From Paraburkholderia lycopersici (GTDB lineage Bacteria; Pseudomonadota; Gammaproteobacteria; Burkholderiales; Burkholderiaceae): a stretch of DNA of 64,000 nucleotides. Position 1 is the first letter of the stretch, and every line of letters begins with the position of its first letter. The translations under genes were made by a program, and so were the position numbers. Shown here piece by piece: positions 28,513-37,959 of this stretch. The stretch covers positions 1-64,000 of the forward strand of contig NZ_FMYQ01000018.1 in the NCBI RefSeq assembly GCF_900096975.1. The letters run 5' to 3'. The notes under the pieces are model-generated. The model was not told the origin of the DNA. It searched no databases and saw only the letters and a program-made list of their open reading frames with translations.

Positions 28513-29739
28513 ATGAGCGCCGTCCCCAACAGGAAACCGGCCACGAAACCCGCCGACGATACCCCCGGCGGCGCGTGGACGAGCGACGCCGACCGCTGGC
28601 AGGCCGTCACTTCGCGCGACGCCCGCGCAGACGGCGCGTTCTTTTACGCCGTGCGCACGACCGGCGTGTTTTGCCGTCCGTCGTGCGCGTCGCGGCTGCC
28701 GCGGCGCGAGAATATCGAATTCTTCGCCGTTGCCGACGCCGCGCGCGCAGCCGGCTACCGCGAATGCAAGCGCTGCCGTCCGGGCGGCCTGCCGCGCGAG
28801 CTCGAAATCGTGCGGCGCGCCCGCGCGGCTCTCGAAGCCGATCCACAGCAGCGCCTTACGCTCGCGCAACTGGGCGAGGCCGTGCACCTGAGCCCGTTTC
28901 ACCTTCAACGCCTCTTCAAGCGCGTGCTCGGCGTTTCGCCGCGCCAGTACCAGGCGGCGCGCCGCGGCGCCGTGCTGCGCGACGCGCTGGGCGAGGGCGC
29001 CGACGTCACGCGCGCGAGCGCCGACGCGGGCTTCGGCTCGTCGTCGCGGCTCTATCACAGCGTGCCGGGCGAACTCGGCATGGCGCCCTCGGCCTACCGC
29101 CGCAAGGGTGCCGGGCTGACGATCCGCTACGCCGCAACCCCCACGCCGATCGGCTTCGTGCTCATCGCCGCGACCTCGAAAGGCATCTGCCGGATCGCGT
29201 TCGGCGACGATGCCGCAACGCTAGCCGCCGCGCTCACCGAAGACTTCTCGAACGCGCGATGCATCGAAGACCATGCGGCGGTCGCGCCGTTCGTCGCCCA
29301 GGTCGATGCCTATCTGCACGGCCGGCGCGAACGCTTCGACCTCCCGCTCGACATCGCCGCGACGGCGTTCCAGCAGCGCGTCTGGGACGCACTTCAGCGC
29401 ATTCCCTACGGCGAGACGCGCAGCTATACGCAGATCGCCGAGACGCTCGGCGCGCCGCGCGCGGTGCGCGCCGTCGCGAGCGCGTGCGCGTCGAACCCCG
29501 TGGCGCTGGCGATTCCCTGCCATCGCGTCGTGCAGAAGAGCGGTTCGCTGGCCGGCTATCGGTGGGGACTCGAGCGCAAGGCGGCACTGATCGACGCCGA
29601 AGCGCGCGCGGGCGAGATCCAGCCAGGCGCTCCGCGCGCCGATGCCGCGCAAGCGGGCGGCCGCGGCGCATCGGGAACGGCAGCGAAGGAAACCCGTTCG
29701 GCCACGGACCGCGCCGGCACCCCGGAGACCGCCGCTTGA
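28513..29739 (+). CDS. ada: Ada bifunctional DNA methylphosphotriester repair protein and regulator
   Basis: 408 residues. It removes methyl groups from DNA and, once methylated, activates the alkylation response. The N-terminal zinc domain has VFCRPSCASR and RECKRCRPGG, the four Cys ligands including the acceptor. An AraC-type HTH (LAQLGEAVHLSPFHLQRLFK) follows. The C-terminal O6-methylguanine methyltransferase has the active-site PCHRVVQKSGSLAGYRWG (about residue 335). After residue 365 there is an extra Ala/Gly-rich tail of about 40 residues not typical of E. coli Ada. AGGAG precedes the ATG. Its stop overlaps the alkA start. Confidence 0.95.
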   Translation: MSAVPNRKPATKPADDTPGGAWTSDADRWQAVTSRDARADGAFFYAVRTTGVFCRPSCASRLPRRENIEFFAVADAARAAGYRECKRCRPGGLPRELEIVRRARAALEADPQQRLTLAQLGEAVHLSPFHLQRLFKRVLGVSPRQYQAARRGAVLRDALGEGADVTRASADAGFGSSSRLYHSVPGELGMAPSAYRRKGAGLTIRYAATPTPIGFVLIAATSKGICRIAFGDDAATLAAALTEDFSNARCIEDHAAVAPFVAQVDAYLHGRRERFDLPLDIAATAFQQRVWDALQRIPYGETRSYTQIAETLGAPRAVRAVASACASNPVALAIPCHRVVQKSGSLAGYRWGLERKAALIDAEARAGEIQPGAPRADAAQAGGRGASGTAAKETRSATDRAGTPETAA

Positions 29740-30752
29740 GCGCCGTCGCCCAGCCGTCCGACGCCCGCTGCCCGGCGCTGACGGAAAGCGCCACGCTCGA
29801 ACTGCCGTTCCGCGCGCCTTACGACTGGCCGCGCGTGCTGCGCTTTTTCAGCGGCCGCGCGACGCCGGGCGTCGAGGCGGTGGAGGACGGCGCCTGGCTG
29901 CGCGCCATCGACTTCAACGGCGCGAGCGGGACGCTCGCGGTGCGCCGCCACGCGCGCAAGCATTGCCTCGTCGTACGAATCGACGGGCCCGTCTGCGCGC
30001 ATGCGGCGGCGCTCGCCGTGCCGCTCTCGCGCATGTTCGATCTGCAGGCCGATCCCGCCACGATCGCCGCGCATTTGCGCACCGACCCATGGCTCGCGCC
30101 GCTCGTCGCCGCCGTGCCCGGCCTGCGCGTGCCGGGCGCGTGGTCCGGCTTCGAGCTCGTGGTGCGCGCGATCGTCGGCCAGCAGGTCAGCGTGAAAGCG
30201 GCGACGACGATCGTCGGACGCCTCGTCGAGCGCGTCGGCAAGCGCATCGACGACCATGCGCACGCCCGCACCGCGTGGCGTTTTCCGACACCCGCCGCGC
30301 TCGCTGCCGCCGATCTCGCAGGCATCGGCATGCCGGGCAAGCGCGTCGCCGCGTTGCAGGGCTTCGCGCAGGCCGTGGCGGGCGGCGCGGTGGTCATCGA
30401 GCGCGACTACGGCGCGGCGGATACGCTCACGCCGCGCGGCAAACGTCAAAGCAGACAAATCGACGCCACCGCGACCGCCGACCTCGACGCGATGCGCGCC
30501 GCGCTGCTCGCCTTGCCGGGCATCGGGCCGTGGACCGTCGAGTACGTCGCGATGCGCGCGTGGCGCGACGCGAACGCGTGGCCGGCCACGGATCTCGTGC
30601 TCATGCAGGCGATCGCGGCGCGTGACCCGGCGCTCGCGCGCGCGACGCAACAGCGCACTCGCACCGACGCATGGCGCCCCTGGCGCGCGTACGCCGCCAT
30701 GCATCTGTGGAACGAGATCGCCGACCGCGCGGGCGCGGCGCGCGGCGGATAA
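29736..30752 (+). CDS. alkA: DNA-3-methyladenine glycosylase II
   Basis: 338 residues. This base-excision glycosylase removes alkylated purines. The N-terminal AlkA domain is followed by the helix-hairpin-helix region: VVRAIVGQQVSVKAATTIVG, LPGIGPWTVEYVAMRAW and the catalytic Asp in WPATDLVLMQAIA (about residue 285). The start is a TTG at 29736 that overlaps the ada stop (TTGA), with a GGAG about eight bases upstream. The overlap implies translational coupling of the two alkylation-repair genes. Confidence 0.92.
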   Translation: MSAVAQPSDARCPALTESATLELPFRAPYDWPRVLRFFSGRATPGVEAVEDGAWLRAIDFNGASGTLAVRRHARKHCLVVRIDGPVCAHAAALAVPLSRMFDLQADPATIAAHLRTDPWLAPLVAAVPGLRVPGAWSGFELVVRAIVGQQVSVKAATTIVGRLVERVGKRIDDHAHARTAWRFPTPAALAAADLAGIGMPGKRVAALQGFAQAVAGGAVVIERDYGAADTLTPRGKRQSRQIDATATADLDAMRAALLALPGIGPWTVEYVAMRAWRDANAWPATDLVLMQAIAARDPALARATQQRTRTDAWRPWRAYAAMHLWNEIADRAGAARGG

Positions 30753-30944
30753 GGCCACGCGAGGACGAGGGCGCGCGCCAGCCGCCATTGCCCCTGCGAG
30801 ACAGCGCGCGAGCCGGGCAAAACCCGCCCGAAGCCGCCCCGAGCAGGTCTCCCGGCGAGATGTTAAAGTGCCCGCTACCGAAAAAAATCCCGGCCGGCGA
30901 GCGCGTGCAGCACCGCGGCGCCGGCCCGAGCCCGACTTGCCTCA

Positions 30945-32567
30945 ATGTCCGACACGACCTCTACACGCACGAACGACGTTCTCGCGCAGCGCCTTTCCGT
31001 GCTGGGCGACGGGCCACATCGCGACGCGCTCACGCGCGGTCTGCGCGGCATCGAGAAAGAGAGCCTGCGCGTGACGCGCGACGGCCGTCTCGCCATGACG
31101 GCGCACGCGGCGGCGCTCGGTTCCGCGCTCACGCATCCTTCGCTCACGACCGACTACTCGGAAGCGCTGATCGAAATCATCACGGCCGCCGAGCCCGATG
31201 CGTCCATCACGCTCAGCAAGCTCGACGAACTGCATCGCTTCGTCTACGCCGTGCTCGCGCGCGACGGCGAAATGCTCTGGAACGAATCGATGCCGGGACT
31301 CTTGCCCGACACCGACGACGGCATCCCCATCGCGCGCTACGGCAGCTCGAACATCGGCCGTCTCAAGCACGTGTACCGGATGGGGCTCGCGCTGCGCTAC
31401 GGTCGCACGATGCAGTGCATCGCCGGCATTCACTACAACTATTCGCTCAGCGAAGACGTGTGGCGCGTGCTGCATGCGCATCATCAGTCCACGGCCACGC
31501 TCACCGACTACCAGTCGGAGCGCTACCTCGCGCTGATCCGCAATTTCCGCCGCACGAACTGGCTGCTGATGTACCTGTTCGGCGCGTCGCCCGCGCTCGA
31601 TGCGCGCTTCCTGCGCGGCCGCGAGCACAAGCTCGAAGCGTTCGACGCCGACACGCTCTATCTGCCGTATGCGACAAGCCTGCGCATGAGCGACCTCGGC
31701 TACTCGAACACGACGGGCCAGTCCGCCTTGCGCGCCGACTACGACACGCTCGCGGGCTATCTCGACGCGCTCGCGCAGGCCGTGAGCCAGCCGTATCCGC
31801 CGTACGAGGCGATCGGCACGCATCGCGACGGCGAGTGGGTGCAGATCAACACCAACGTCCTGCAGATCGAAAACGAGTTTTATTCGACGATCCGCCCCAA
31901 GCGCGTGACGCGTCCGGGCGAACGGCCGCTGCATGCGCTCGCCGCGCGCGGCGTGCAGTACGTGGAAGTGCGCTGCATGGACATCGACCCGTTCGAGCCC
32001 ACCGGCATCTCGCTCGAAACTGCGCGCTTTCTCGACGCGTACCTGCTCGCGTGCGCGCTCGACGACAGCCCTTTCCTGTCCGCCGGCGCCTACGCCGAAT
32101 CGAATGCGAATTTCGGCCTGGTGACGAAAGAAGGGCGCCGCCCGGGTCTCGCGCTCAAGCGCGATGGCGAGGACGTGCCGATGCAGGACTGGGCCGAAGA
32201 ACTGCTCGAGAAGATCGGCCGTGCCGCCGCCACGCTCGACGCGGCGCGCGGCGGCGACGAGCATGCGCGCTCGCTCGCGACGCAACGCGCGAAGCTCGCC
32301 GACCCTGTGCTCACGCCTTCGGCGCGCGTGCTGCAGACCATGCGCGACGGCAGGCAGTCCTTCCTGCAGTTCGGGCTCGCGCAGAGCGAGCGCCATGCGG
32401 CGCATTTCCTCGCGCGTCCGCTCGACGCCGCGACCACGGCGGAGTTCGAAGCGCTCGCGCGCGACTCCCTTGTCGAGCAGGCGCAACTCGAACGCGACGA
32501 AGTCGGCTCGTTCGACGCCTTCGTCGCCGCATACCGCGCCTACACGCTCAACCGCTTCAGCGTCTGA
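30945..32567 (+). CDS. gshA: Glutamate-cysteine ligase (proteobacterial GshA type)
   Basis: 540 residues. It catalyses the first step of glutathione synthesis, ATP-dependent formation of gamma-glutamylcysteine. N-terminal RGLRGIEKESLRVTRDGRLA and LTTDYSEALIEIITAAEP carry conserved acidic metal/ATP ligands. Further conserved blocks are FSTIRPKRVTRPGERP-like (here EFYSTIRPKRVTRPGERP, about residue 310), VQYVEVRCMDIDPFEP and NANFGLVTKEGRRPGL. Length and motifs fit the GshA class 1 family. It is separate from the YbdK-type ligase at 57280. Confidence 0.95.
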   Translation: MSDTTSTRTNDVLAQRLSVLGDGPHRDALTRGLRGIEKESLRVTRDGRLAMTAHAAALGSALTHPSLTTDYSEALIEIITAAEPDASITLSKLDELHRFVYAVLARDGEMLWNESMPGLLPDTDDGIPIARYGSSNIGRLKHVYRMGLALRYGRTMQCIAGIHYNYSLSEDVWRVLHAHHQSTATLTDYQSERYLALIRNFRRTNWLLMYLFGASPALDARFLRGREHKLEAFDADTLYLPYATSLRMSDLGYSNTTGQSALRADYDTLAGYLDALAQAVSQPYPPYEAIGTHRDGEWVQINTNVLQIENEFYSTIRPKRVTRPGERPLHALAARGVQYVEVRCMDIDPFEPTGISLETARFLDAYLLACALDDSPFLSAGAYAESNANFGLVTKEGRRPGLALKRDGEDVPMQDWAEELLEKIGRAAATLDAARGGDEHARSLATQRAKLADPVLTPSARVLQTMRDGRQSFLQFGLAQSERHAAHFLARPLDAATTAEFEALARDSLVEQAQLERDEVGSFDAFVAAYRAYTLNRFSV

Positions 32568-32777
32568 ACGCGGCGCGCTCGTCCTGTCGGCGCTATCGGC
32601 GCTCGTCCCAGGCACCGCATTTGCTCGCAACGCCAGCGTGCAAATGCGGTCCAACCAGGGTGGGTGGTGCGTTGTCCGTGCGTTGACATACGGCGGCCTC
32701 ACCGGGCGAACCGCGCCATGAACATCAAAAAATGCACGGGCCGCGCCACGCGGCTTACTCTGGGAGGAACCCACGCG

Positions 32778-33260
32778 ATGAAACGAATCCTTGCGATCCT
32801 GCTGTGCGCGACGGCTGCGGCCTGCGCGTCGCGCGGGCAGGTCAATCCCGACGTCATGCAGATCGCAACCGCGCCGCTCACCTGCGCGAACAAGGCGGAA
32901 TGCGATCTCTGGTGGCAACGCGCCGAGGACTGGGTGCGCAGTCATTCGAAGTACGAAGTGCAGACCGTGACCGACACGTTGATCCAGACCTCGGGCCCCG
33001 GAGGCGGGCGGCGTCTGCTCGCCTACGAAATCACGAAGTCGGCGAATAGCGACGGCACCGCCACGATCGGCTTCGCCGCGCACTGTGACAGCTCGCTCGG
33101 CTGCAAGCCGAACCCCTGGTCGGCGGGTGCCGCGTTCAAGCAATACGTGCGCAGCGGCGTCGACGCGCCCATTCCCGGCGACACCTCCACGGGCAGCGGC
33201 GGCGACACGGCCGGCGTGAGCGGCGCGGCCGTTGCGGAGCCCGCGTCCAGCGCGCATTGA
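32778..33260 (+). CDS. Hypothetical lipoprotein
   Basis: 160 residues with a lipoprotein signal (MKRILAILLCATAAACAS, Cys at about 16). The mature domain contains CANKAECDLWWQRAEDWV and GFAAHCDSSLGCKPNPW, which holds two paired cysteines. The tail is Gly/Ser-rich. GGGAGG lies upstream of the ATG at 32778, which favours this start over the ATG at 32664. I do not recognise a function. Confidence 0.85.
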   Translation: MKRILAILLCATAAACASRGQVNPDVMQIATAPLTCANKAECDLWWQRAEDWVRSHSKYEVQTVTDTLIQTSGPGGGRRLLAYEITKSANSDGTATIGFAAHCDSSLGCKPNPWSAGAAFKQYVRSGVDAPIPGDTSTGSGGDTAGVSGAAVAEPASSAH

Positions 33261-33381
33261 TCGTGTCGAAGATCCTCGCCGCCGCTGGTTGGCGGCGAGA
33301 TCGCAAATCAGCGGGTTTCGAACCGTATCGGCCGACGATGCAGCTCGTCGCGCATCGCACGGCGCAACGTTCGCGGGGCGA

Positions 33382-34938
33382 TCAATGCCCCATTGCCGGT
33401 CCCGCGCCTTTTCTCGGCTTCGTCACCCACACCAGCACGGCCAGTGCGATGAACACCACGCTGGAAATGCGGAAGAAGTCGTTGGTGGCCATCATGTAGC
33501 CCTGCGTCGTCACGACGTCGTTGAGCCTGGCAGTCAGGCTCTGGCCCGCGTAACCGAGGCTCGCGAGCGCATCCTGGTAGGCGACCGTGTTCTGCGAATA
33601 CGGGCTCACCGATTCCGACAGCACGGCGTGATGGTAGATCGCGGCGTCTTCCCAGAACGTCGTGCTCACGGCCGTGCCGATCGCGCCCGAGAGCGTGCGC
33701 AAGAAGTTCGACAGACCCGAGGCGCTGGCAAGACGCTCGTCGGGAATGCTCGAGAGCGTGATGGTCGTCATCGGCACGAAGAAGCAGGCCACGCCGATAC
33801 CTTGCACGAGACGCGGCAAGATCACGTGGTTGAACGGCACGTCCAGCGTGAAGGTGGAGTTCCAGAGCGAGACGAGCGCGAACACGATGAAGGCCAGGCT
33901 TGCGACCATGCGCAGATCGAGCCGGTGCATGTTGCGCCCGATGAGCGGCGAGAGCACGAGCGCGAGCAGTCCGACAGGCGCGGTGGCGAGGCCCGCGAGC
34001 CCGGCCGTGTAGCCCATGACCGTCTGCAGCCAGAGCGGAAAGATCACGACCGAGCCGAAGAACGCCATGAAGCCGAACGAGATGATCATCGCGCCGAGCG
34101 CGAAGTTGCGATCGCCAAAGAGCGATAGATCGACCACGGGCTCTTTTTCCGTCGCCTCCCAGACGAGCATGAACGCGAGCGACACCGCCGCGACGATGGC
34201 GAGCGTGACGATGAACTTCGAGTTGAACCAGTCGCGGTCCTTGCCGAGGTCCAGCATCATCTGCAGGCACGACACGCCGATCACGAGCAGCGCAAGACCG
34301 ACGGCGTCGATGCGCTGCTTCGTCGTCTTCGTCTCGCGGCCGCGCAGCAGCAGGAACGCGCAGGCGCCCGAGAAAAGACCGATCGGCACGTTGATGTAGA
34401 AGATCCACGGCCAGGTGTAGTTGTCCGTGATCCAGCCGCCCATCACCGGGCCGAAAATGGGCGCGACGATCACGGTCATCGCCCAAAGTCCGAGGGCGAG
34501 GCCGCGTTTGGCGGGCGGGTAGGAGCGCATGAGGATGGTCTGCGAGAGCGGCACCATCGGCCCGGAAACGAGCCCTTGCACGAGACGGAACGCAATGAGC
34601 GTCTCGAAGTTCGTCGCGAAACCGCAAGCGGCCGACGCCACCGTGAAGAGCAGCACGGAGAGCGTGAAGAGGCGCACTTCGCCCACGCGGCGCGCGAGCC
34701 ACCCGGTGAGCGGCACCGCAATCGCGGAAGCGACTGAATATGACGAGATGACCCACGTGCCTTCGCTATTGGCGACGCCGAGGTTGCCCGAGATGGTCGG
34801 CACGGCCACGTTCGCGATCGAGGTGTCCAGCACTTCCATGAAGGTGCCGAGCGCGAGCCCGACCGTGAGGAGCGCGAGCGTGCCGCCGGAAAACGATGCG
34901 GATTCGGCCTGCGCGGGCGCCGCGGGGGAAGCTGCCAT
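33382..34938 (-). CDS. DHA2-family (EmrB/QacA) multidrug efflux MFS transporter
   Basis: 518 residues and about 14 transmembrane segments, the DHA2 topology. The N-terminal helix carries LGTFMEVLDTSIANVAVPTI, a DHA2 motif-D1-like region. GWLARRVGEVRLF is motif A, and LVQGLVSGPMVPLSQTILMR is motif B. The start at 34938 gives MAASPAAPAQAES; the in-frame ATG at 35046 is less likely. It lies 160 bases downstream of a MarR regulator on the same strand. The usual EmrA-type membrane fusion partner is absent; a NodT outer-membrane factor is on the other side of marR. Confidence 0.92.
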   Translation of the reverse strand: MAASPAAPAQAESASFSGGTLALLTVGLALGTFMEVLDTSIANVAVPTISGNLGVANSEGTWVISSYSVASAIAVPLTGWLARRVGEVRLFTLSVLLFTVASAACGFATNFETLIAFRLVQGLVSGPMVPLSQTILMRSYPPAKRGLALGLWAMTVIVAPIFGPVMGGWITDNYTWPWIFYINVPIGLFSGACAFLLLRGRETKTTKQRIDAVGLALLVIGVSCLQMMLDLGKDRDWFNSKFIVTLAIVAAVSLAFMLVWEATEKEPVVDLSLFGDRNFALGAMIISFGFMAFFGSVVIFPLWLQTVMGYTAGLAGLATAPVGLLALVLSPLIGRNMHRLDLRMVASLAFIVFALVSLWNSTFTLDVPFNHVILPRLVQGIGVACFFVPMTTITLSSIPDERLASASGLSNFLRTLSGAIGTAVSTTFWEDAAIYHHAVLSESVSPYSQNTVAYQDALASLGYAGQSLTARLNDVVTTQGYMMATNDFFRISSVVFIALAVLVWVTKPRKGAGPAMGH

Positions 34939-35098
34939 GTTCCGTGTCCTTGTTTGACCGGCTGGCGCGGTTGCATCAAAGCGGCCGCGCGGGCCGGTTG
35001 CCATTTCGTGTCTGTGCATTCTCTGCCCAGACAGTGAAATTTCCAAAATAAAGCGCGTGCTGCGCTGCCGCGCGACGCGCCGTTTTTATCCGTCTATG

Positions 35099-35626
35099 CT
35101 AGCGCTCGCCGTCTTCCTTCCCCGGCGCTTGCTCGCCGTGGCCGGGTTCATCGATGGACGCGCAGAGCGGCGTAGTCGAGCCGTCATTGGCGATGAAGCG
35201 CTGCAGCAAGTGAACGAGCGTCGCGACTTCCTCGGGGGCGAAGCCGCGCAATTGCTCGGTCATCACCGACGCGATCAGATCGGGCAGTTGCTGCGCCGCT
35301 TCGCGGCCTTGCCCGGTGAGCGCAAGTTCCACCACGCGCCGGTCCGACTGGCTGCGCTGGCGCACAAGAAACCCCTTCTTCTCGAGACGGTCGAGCATGC
35401 GGGTCATGGAGCCGGTGTCATAGGAGAGCACGCGCGACATCTCGTTGGGCGTGCGGGCGCGCTCGAACCACAGCAGAAGAATCACGCCGATTTGCGACGA
35501 CGTGAGCCCGAGCGGCGCAACCGCGCGGTCCATGCGCCCGGCGAGCACATTGCGCGCGGTCGAGAGGAAATAGCCGAGACTCGGCTCCACGCCCATCCTG
35601 GCCGGAACGGAAAGACCGTCGCTCAT
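35099..35626 (-). CDS. MarR-family transcriptional regulator of the efflux group
   Basis: 175 residues from the start at 35626 (MSDGLSVPARMGVEPSLGYF); an ATG at 35644 would add six. The winged helix reads LTSSQIGVILLLWFERARTP, MSRVLSYDTGSMTRMLDRLE and the wing RQRSQSDRRVVELALTGQGR. Regulators of this type repress adjacent efflux pumps and are released by phenolic ligands. It is first in the marR-efflux pump unit, and its promoter is overlapped by an inverted repeat. Confidence 0.92.
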   Translation of the reverse strand: MSDGLSVPARMGVEPSLGYFLSTARNVLAGRMDRAVAPLGLTSSQIGVILLLWFERARTPNEMSRVLSYDTGSMTRMLDRLEKKGFLVRQRSQSDRRVVELALTGQGREAAQQLPDLIASVMTEQLRGFAPEEVATLVHLLQRFIANDGSTTPLCASIDEPGHGEQAPGKEDGER

Positions 35627-35652
35627 GGCATCGCCTGGCTGCATCTCAAAAA

Positions 35653-35674
35653 AACCGGCGAATTATAGCCGGTT
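35653..35674 (-). promoter_or_regulatory. Inverted repeat enclosing the -10 box of the marR gene
   Basis: AACCGGC-N8-GCCGGTT (35653-35659 and 35668-35674). The 8-base centre on minus contains TATAAT (35667-35662), a perfect -10 box. This is a good candidate autoregulatory operator for the MarR protein. The -35 region is weak. A T-run follows the repeat, so it could also be read as a terminator hairpin. Confidence 0.55.
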
Positions 35675-35881
35675 GCTTCCCTGCTCAGGCAGATAAATCG
35701 GGGGACGGATCGCAAGAACCCGAAGAGGCGATGGTTGCCACATCGGCGCGAAAAAACAACAGATCGATTGATGCAATGCAAAGTATGTTGTGACTTGATT
35801 GCATAGTCAATATTATGACAGGCAAGCACTCGCAGGCTTTTCCATTCTCCGCCGCGCCTTCATTCCTTCACTCGCCACACC

Positions 35882-36181
35882 ATGCTTTATCTGATCAACG
35901 CGCTCGGCGGTCTTGGCCGCTCCGTCACCGGCACCGCCCGTCTCGCGTTCGCGAAGGCCGGCGCGTCGTCGCGCTGGCGCAAGCTCGCGTTGTATGCAGC
36001 CATGTTCGCGCTGCCGGGCGGCTCGATCGCCGTGGTCGCCATGGTCTGGGCACGACGCCGGCGCGCGCGGCATGAAACGGCGTCCGCGGGGGCAGTCGTT
36101 CCGGCTGCGGCCGCGGCGCCCGTATGCGGCGGCGGACAGCTCGCGTGTCGTGTGTCCAAACGCCGTCGTAACGACGCGTAA
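35882..36181 (+). CDS. Possible small membrane protein
   Basis: 99 residues with one hydrophobic segment (LALYAAMFALPGGSIAVVAM) followed by an arginine cluster (WARRRRAR) and an Ala-rich tail. No clear ribosome site precedes the ATG, and no family is recognised. It lies between the marR promoter and the NodT gene. It might be a chance frame in GC-rich DNA. Confidence 0.4.
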   Translation: MLYLINALGGLGRSVTGTARLAFAKAGASSRWRKLALYAAMFALPGGSIAVVAMVWARRRRARHETASAGAVVPAAAAAPVCGGGQLACRVSKRRRNDA

Positions 36182-36342
36182 CCTGTGCGTGTCGTCGCGT
36201 AACACCCGCGAACCCCTCTCGCGCGTAAGCTTCCGGATTCCGCGTAACAAATAGCACGTGCGCTACCATTGCCGCAGCGCGACAACCCCGTGCGCGCCCG
36301 GCCGCCTGACCGTGCGCCGGTTGCATCGACAGGAATCCTTGC

Positions 36343-37923
36343 ATGCCTTGCCGTTTCGTCCGCCCCGGCGCAGCCGCCGGGGCCGTTGCGCGCCGCGCGC
36401 CCACGTCTTTTTTCACACTGGCCTTGCTGGGCGCGGCCGCCGCACTCGCGTTTGAGCTGACGGGCTGCGCCGTCGGCCCCGACTATCATCGGCCCGCCGC
36501 CGACGTGCCGGCTTCCTACAAGGAAGCGCCCGAGGGCTGGAAGGTCGCGCAGCCAGCCGATACCGCCGACCGCGGCGCCTGGTGGCTCGTCTACGACGAC
36601 GCGCAGCTCAATGCGCTAATGGATCAGCTCAACGCCGGCAACCAGACCGTCGCGCAATACGCTGCCGCCTGGCGCCAGGCGCGCGCGCTCGTGGGCGAGG
36701 CGCGCGCGGCGTACTTCCCCGTGATCAGCGGCTCGTTCTCGGGCACGCGCTCGCATACGCCCACGCGCGTGTCCAACTCGAGCGGCGGACTCTCGAGCGG
36801 CGACATCGCGAACAACGTGAACCTCGGACTCGACGCCACCTGGGAACCCGACCTGTGGGGCAAGGTGAGCCGTACGGTCAGCTCGCAGGAGGCGAGCCAG
36901 CAGGGCGCGGCCGCCGATCTCGCGAATGCGCGTCTGTCGGCCCAGGCCACGCTCGCGCAGACGTACTTCACGCTGCGCTCGCTCGACGCGCAGCAAAAGC
37001 TGCTGGACGACACGGTCGTGGCCTACCAGAAGTCGCTGCAGCTCACGCAGAACCAGTACGCACAGGGCGTGGCGGGCCGCGCCGACGTGATCCAGGCGCA
37101 AACGCAACTGCAGTCCGCCCAGGCCGCCGCGATCGACAATGGCGTCGCGCGCGCGCAGGACGAGCATGCGATCGCCGTGCTGGTTGGCCAGCCGGCTTCC
37201 ACCTTCTCGATCGCGCCGTCGCCGCTCGCCGCCACGCCGCCCACGGTGCCGCTCGCAATGCCTTCGGCGCTGCTCGAACGCCGGCCCGACATCGCCTCGG
37301 CCGAGCGCAAGGCGGCCGCCGCCAACGAGCAGATCGGCGTCGCCATCGCGGCGTACTTCCCGACGCTCACGCTTTCCGCGAGCGGCGGCTTCGAAAGCTC
37401 GGTGTTCTCGCAGTTGCTGCAGATGCCTTCACGCTTCTGGACGCTCGGGCCTTCGCTTGCCGGCACGATCTTCGATGCCGGCCTGCGCAAGGCGCAGACC
37501 GAGGCCGCGCGCGCCGCCTACGACCAGCAGGTGGCCGCTTACCGGCAAACGGTGCTGGCCGCGTTCCAGGACGTCGAGGACAACCTCGCTTCGCAGCGCA
37601 TCCTCGCTCAGGAAATCGTCGTGCAGCAACAGGCGGTGGAGTCGGCGCAGCACGCGCTCGCGATCGTGACGAACGAGTACAAGGCCGGTACGACCGATTT
37701 CCAGAACGTGCTTTCCTCGCAAGCCACGGCGTTCACCGCGCAGCAAAAGCTCGTAAGCATTGGCGGGCAGCGGATGGTGTCGTCGGTGGGGCTCGTGAAG
37801 GCGCTGGGCGGCGGCTGGGATGTCTCGCAGATGGACCGCGAAACCGGCAGCGTGGCCGCGCCGGCCGCGGCTTCGGCAACTTCGGCGGCCTCCGTGCCGG
37901 TGTCCGGCACGCAATCGCAGTGA
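36343..37923 (+). CDS. NodT-family outer-membrane efflux lipoprotein
   Basis: 526 residues. A long N-terminal region ends in the lipobox FELTGC (about residue 41), followed by AVGPDYHRPAADVPASYKEA, which is the hallmark start of NodT/OprM-type factors. Two repeated helical/beta barrel halves follow, with GLDATWEPDLWGKVSRTVSS in the first and LPTLTLSASGGFES-like (here YFPTLTLSASGGFESS) in the second. It forms a TolC-like channel for a tripartite pump. The first 20 residues before the true signal suggest a later start is possible. Confidence 0.92.
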   Translation: MPCRFVRPGAAAGAVARRAPTSFFTLALLGAAAALAFELTGCAVGPDYHRPAADVPASYKEAPEGWKVAQPADTADRGAWWLVYDDAQLNALMDQLNAGNQTVAQYAAAWRQARALVGEARAAYFPVISGSFSGTRSHTPTRVSNSSGGLSSGDIANNVNLGLDATWEPDLWGKVSRTVSSQEASQQGAAADLANARLSAQATLAQTYFTLRSLDAQQKLLDDTVVAYQKSLQLTQNQYAQGVAGRADVIQAQTQLQSAQAAAIDNGVARAQDEHAIAVLVGQPASTFSIAPSPLAATPPTVPLAMPSALLERRPDIASAERKAAAANEQIGVAIAAYFPTLTLSASGGFESSVFSQLLQMPSRFWTLGPSLAGTIFDAGLRKAQTEAARAAYDQQVAAYRQTVLAAFQDVEDNLASQRILAQEIVVQQQAVESAQHALAIVTNEYKAGTTDFQNVLSSQATAFTAQQKLVSIGGQRMVSSVGLVKALGGGWDVSQMDRETGSVAAPAAASATSAASVPVSGTQSQ

Positions 37924-37959
37924 CACGCGCGAGCCCGCTCACGCGGGCGCGCACCGAAG

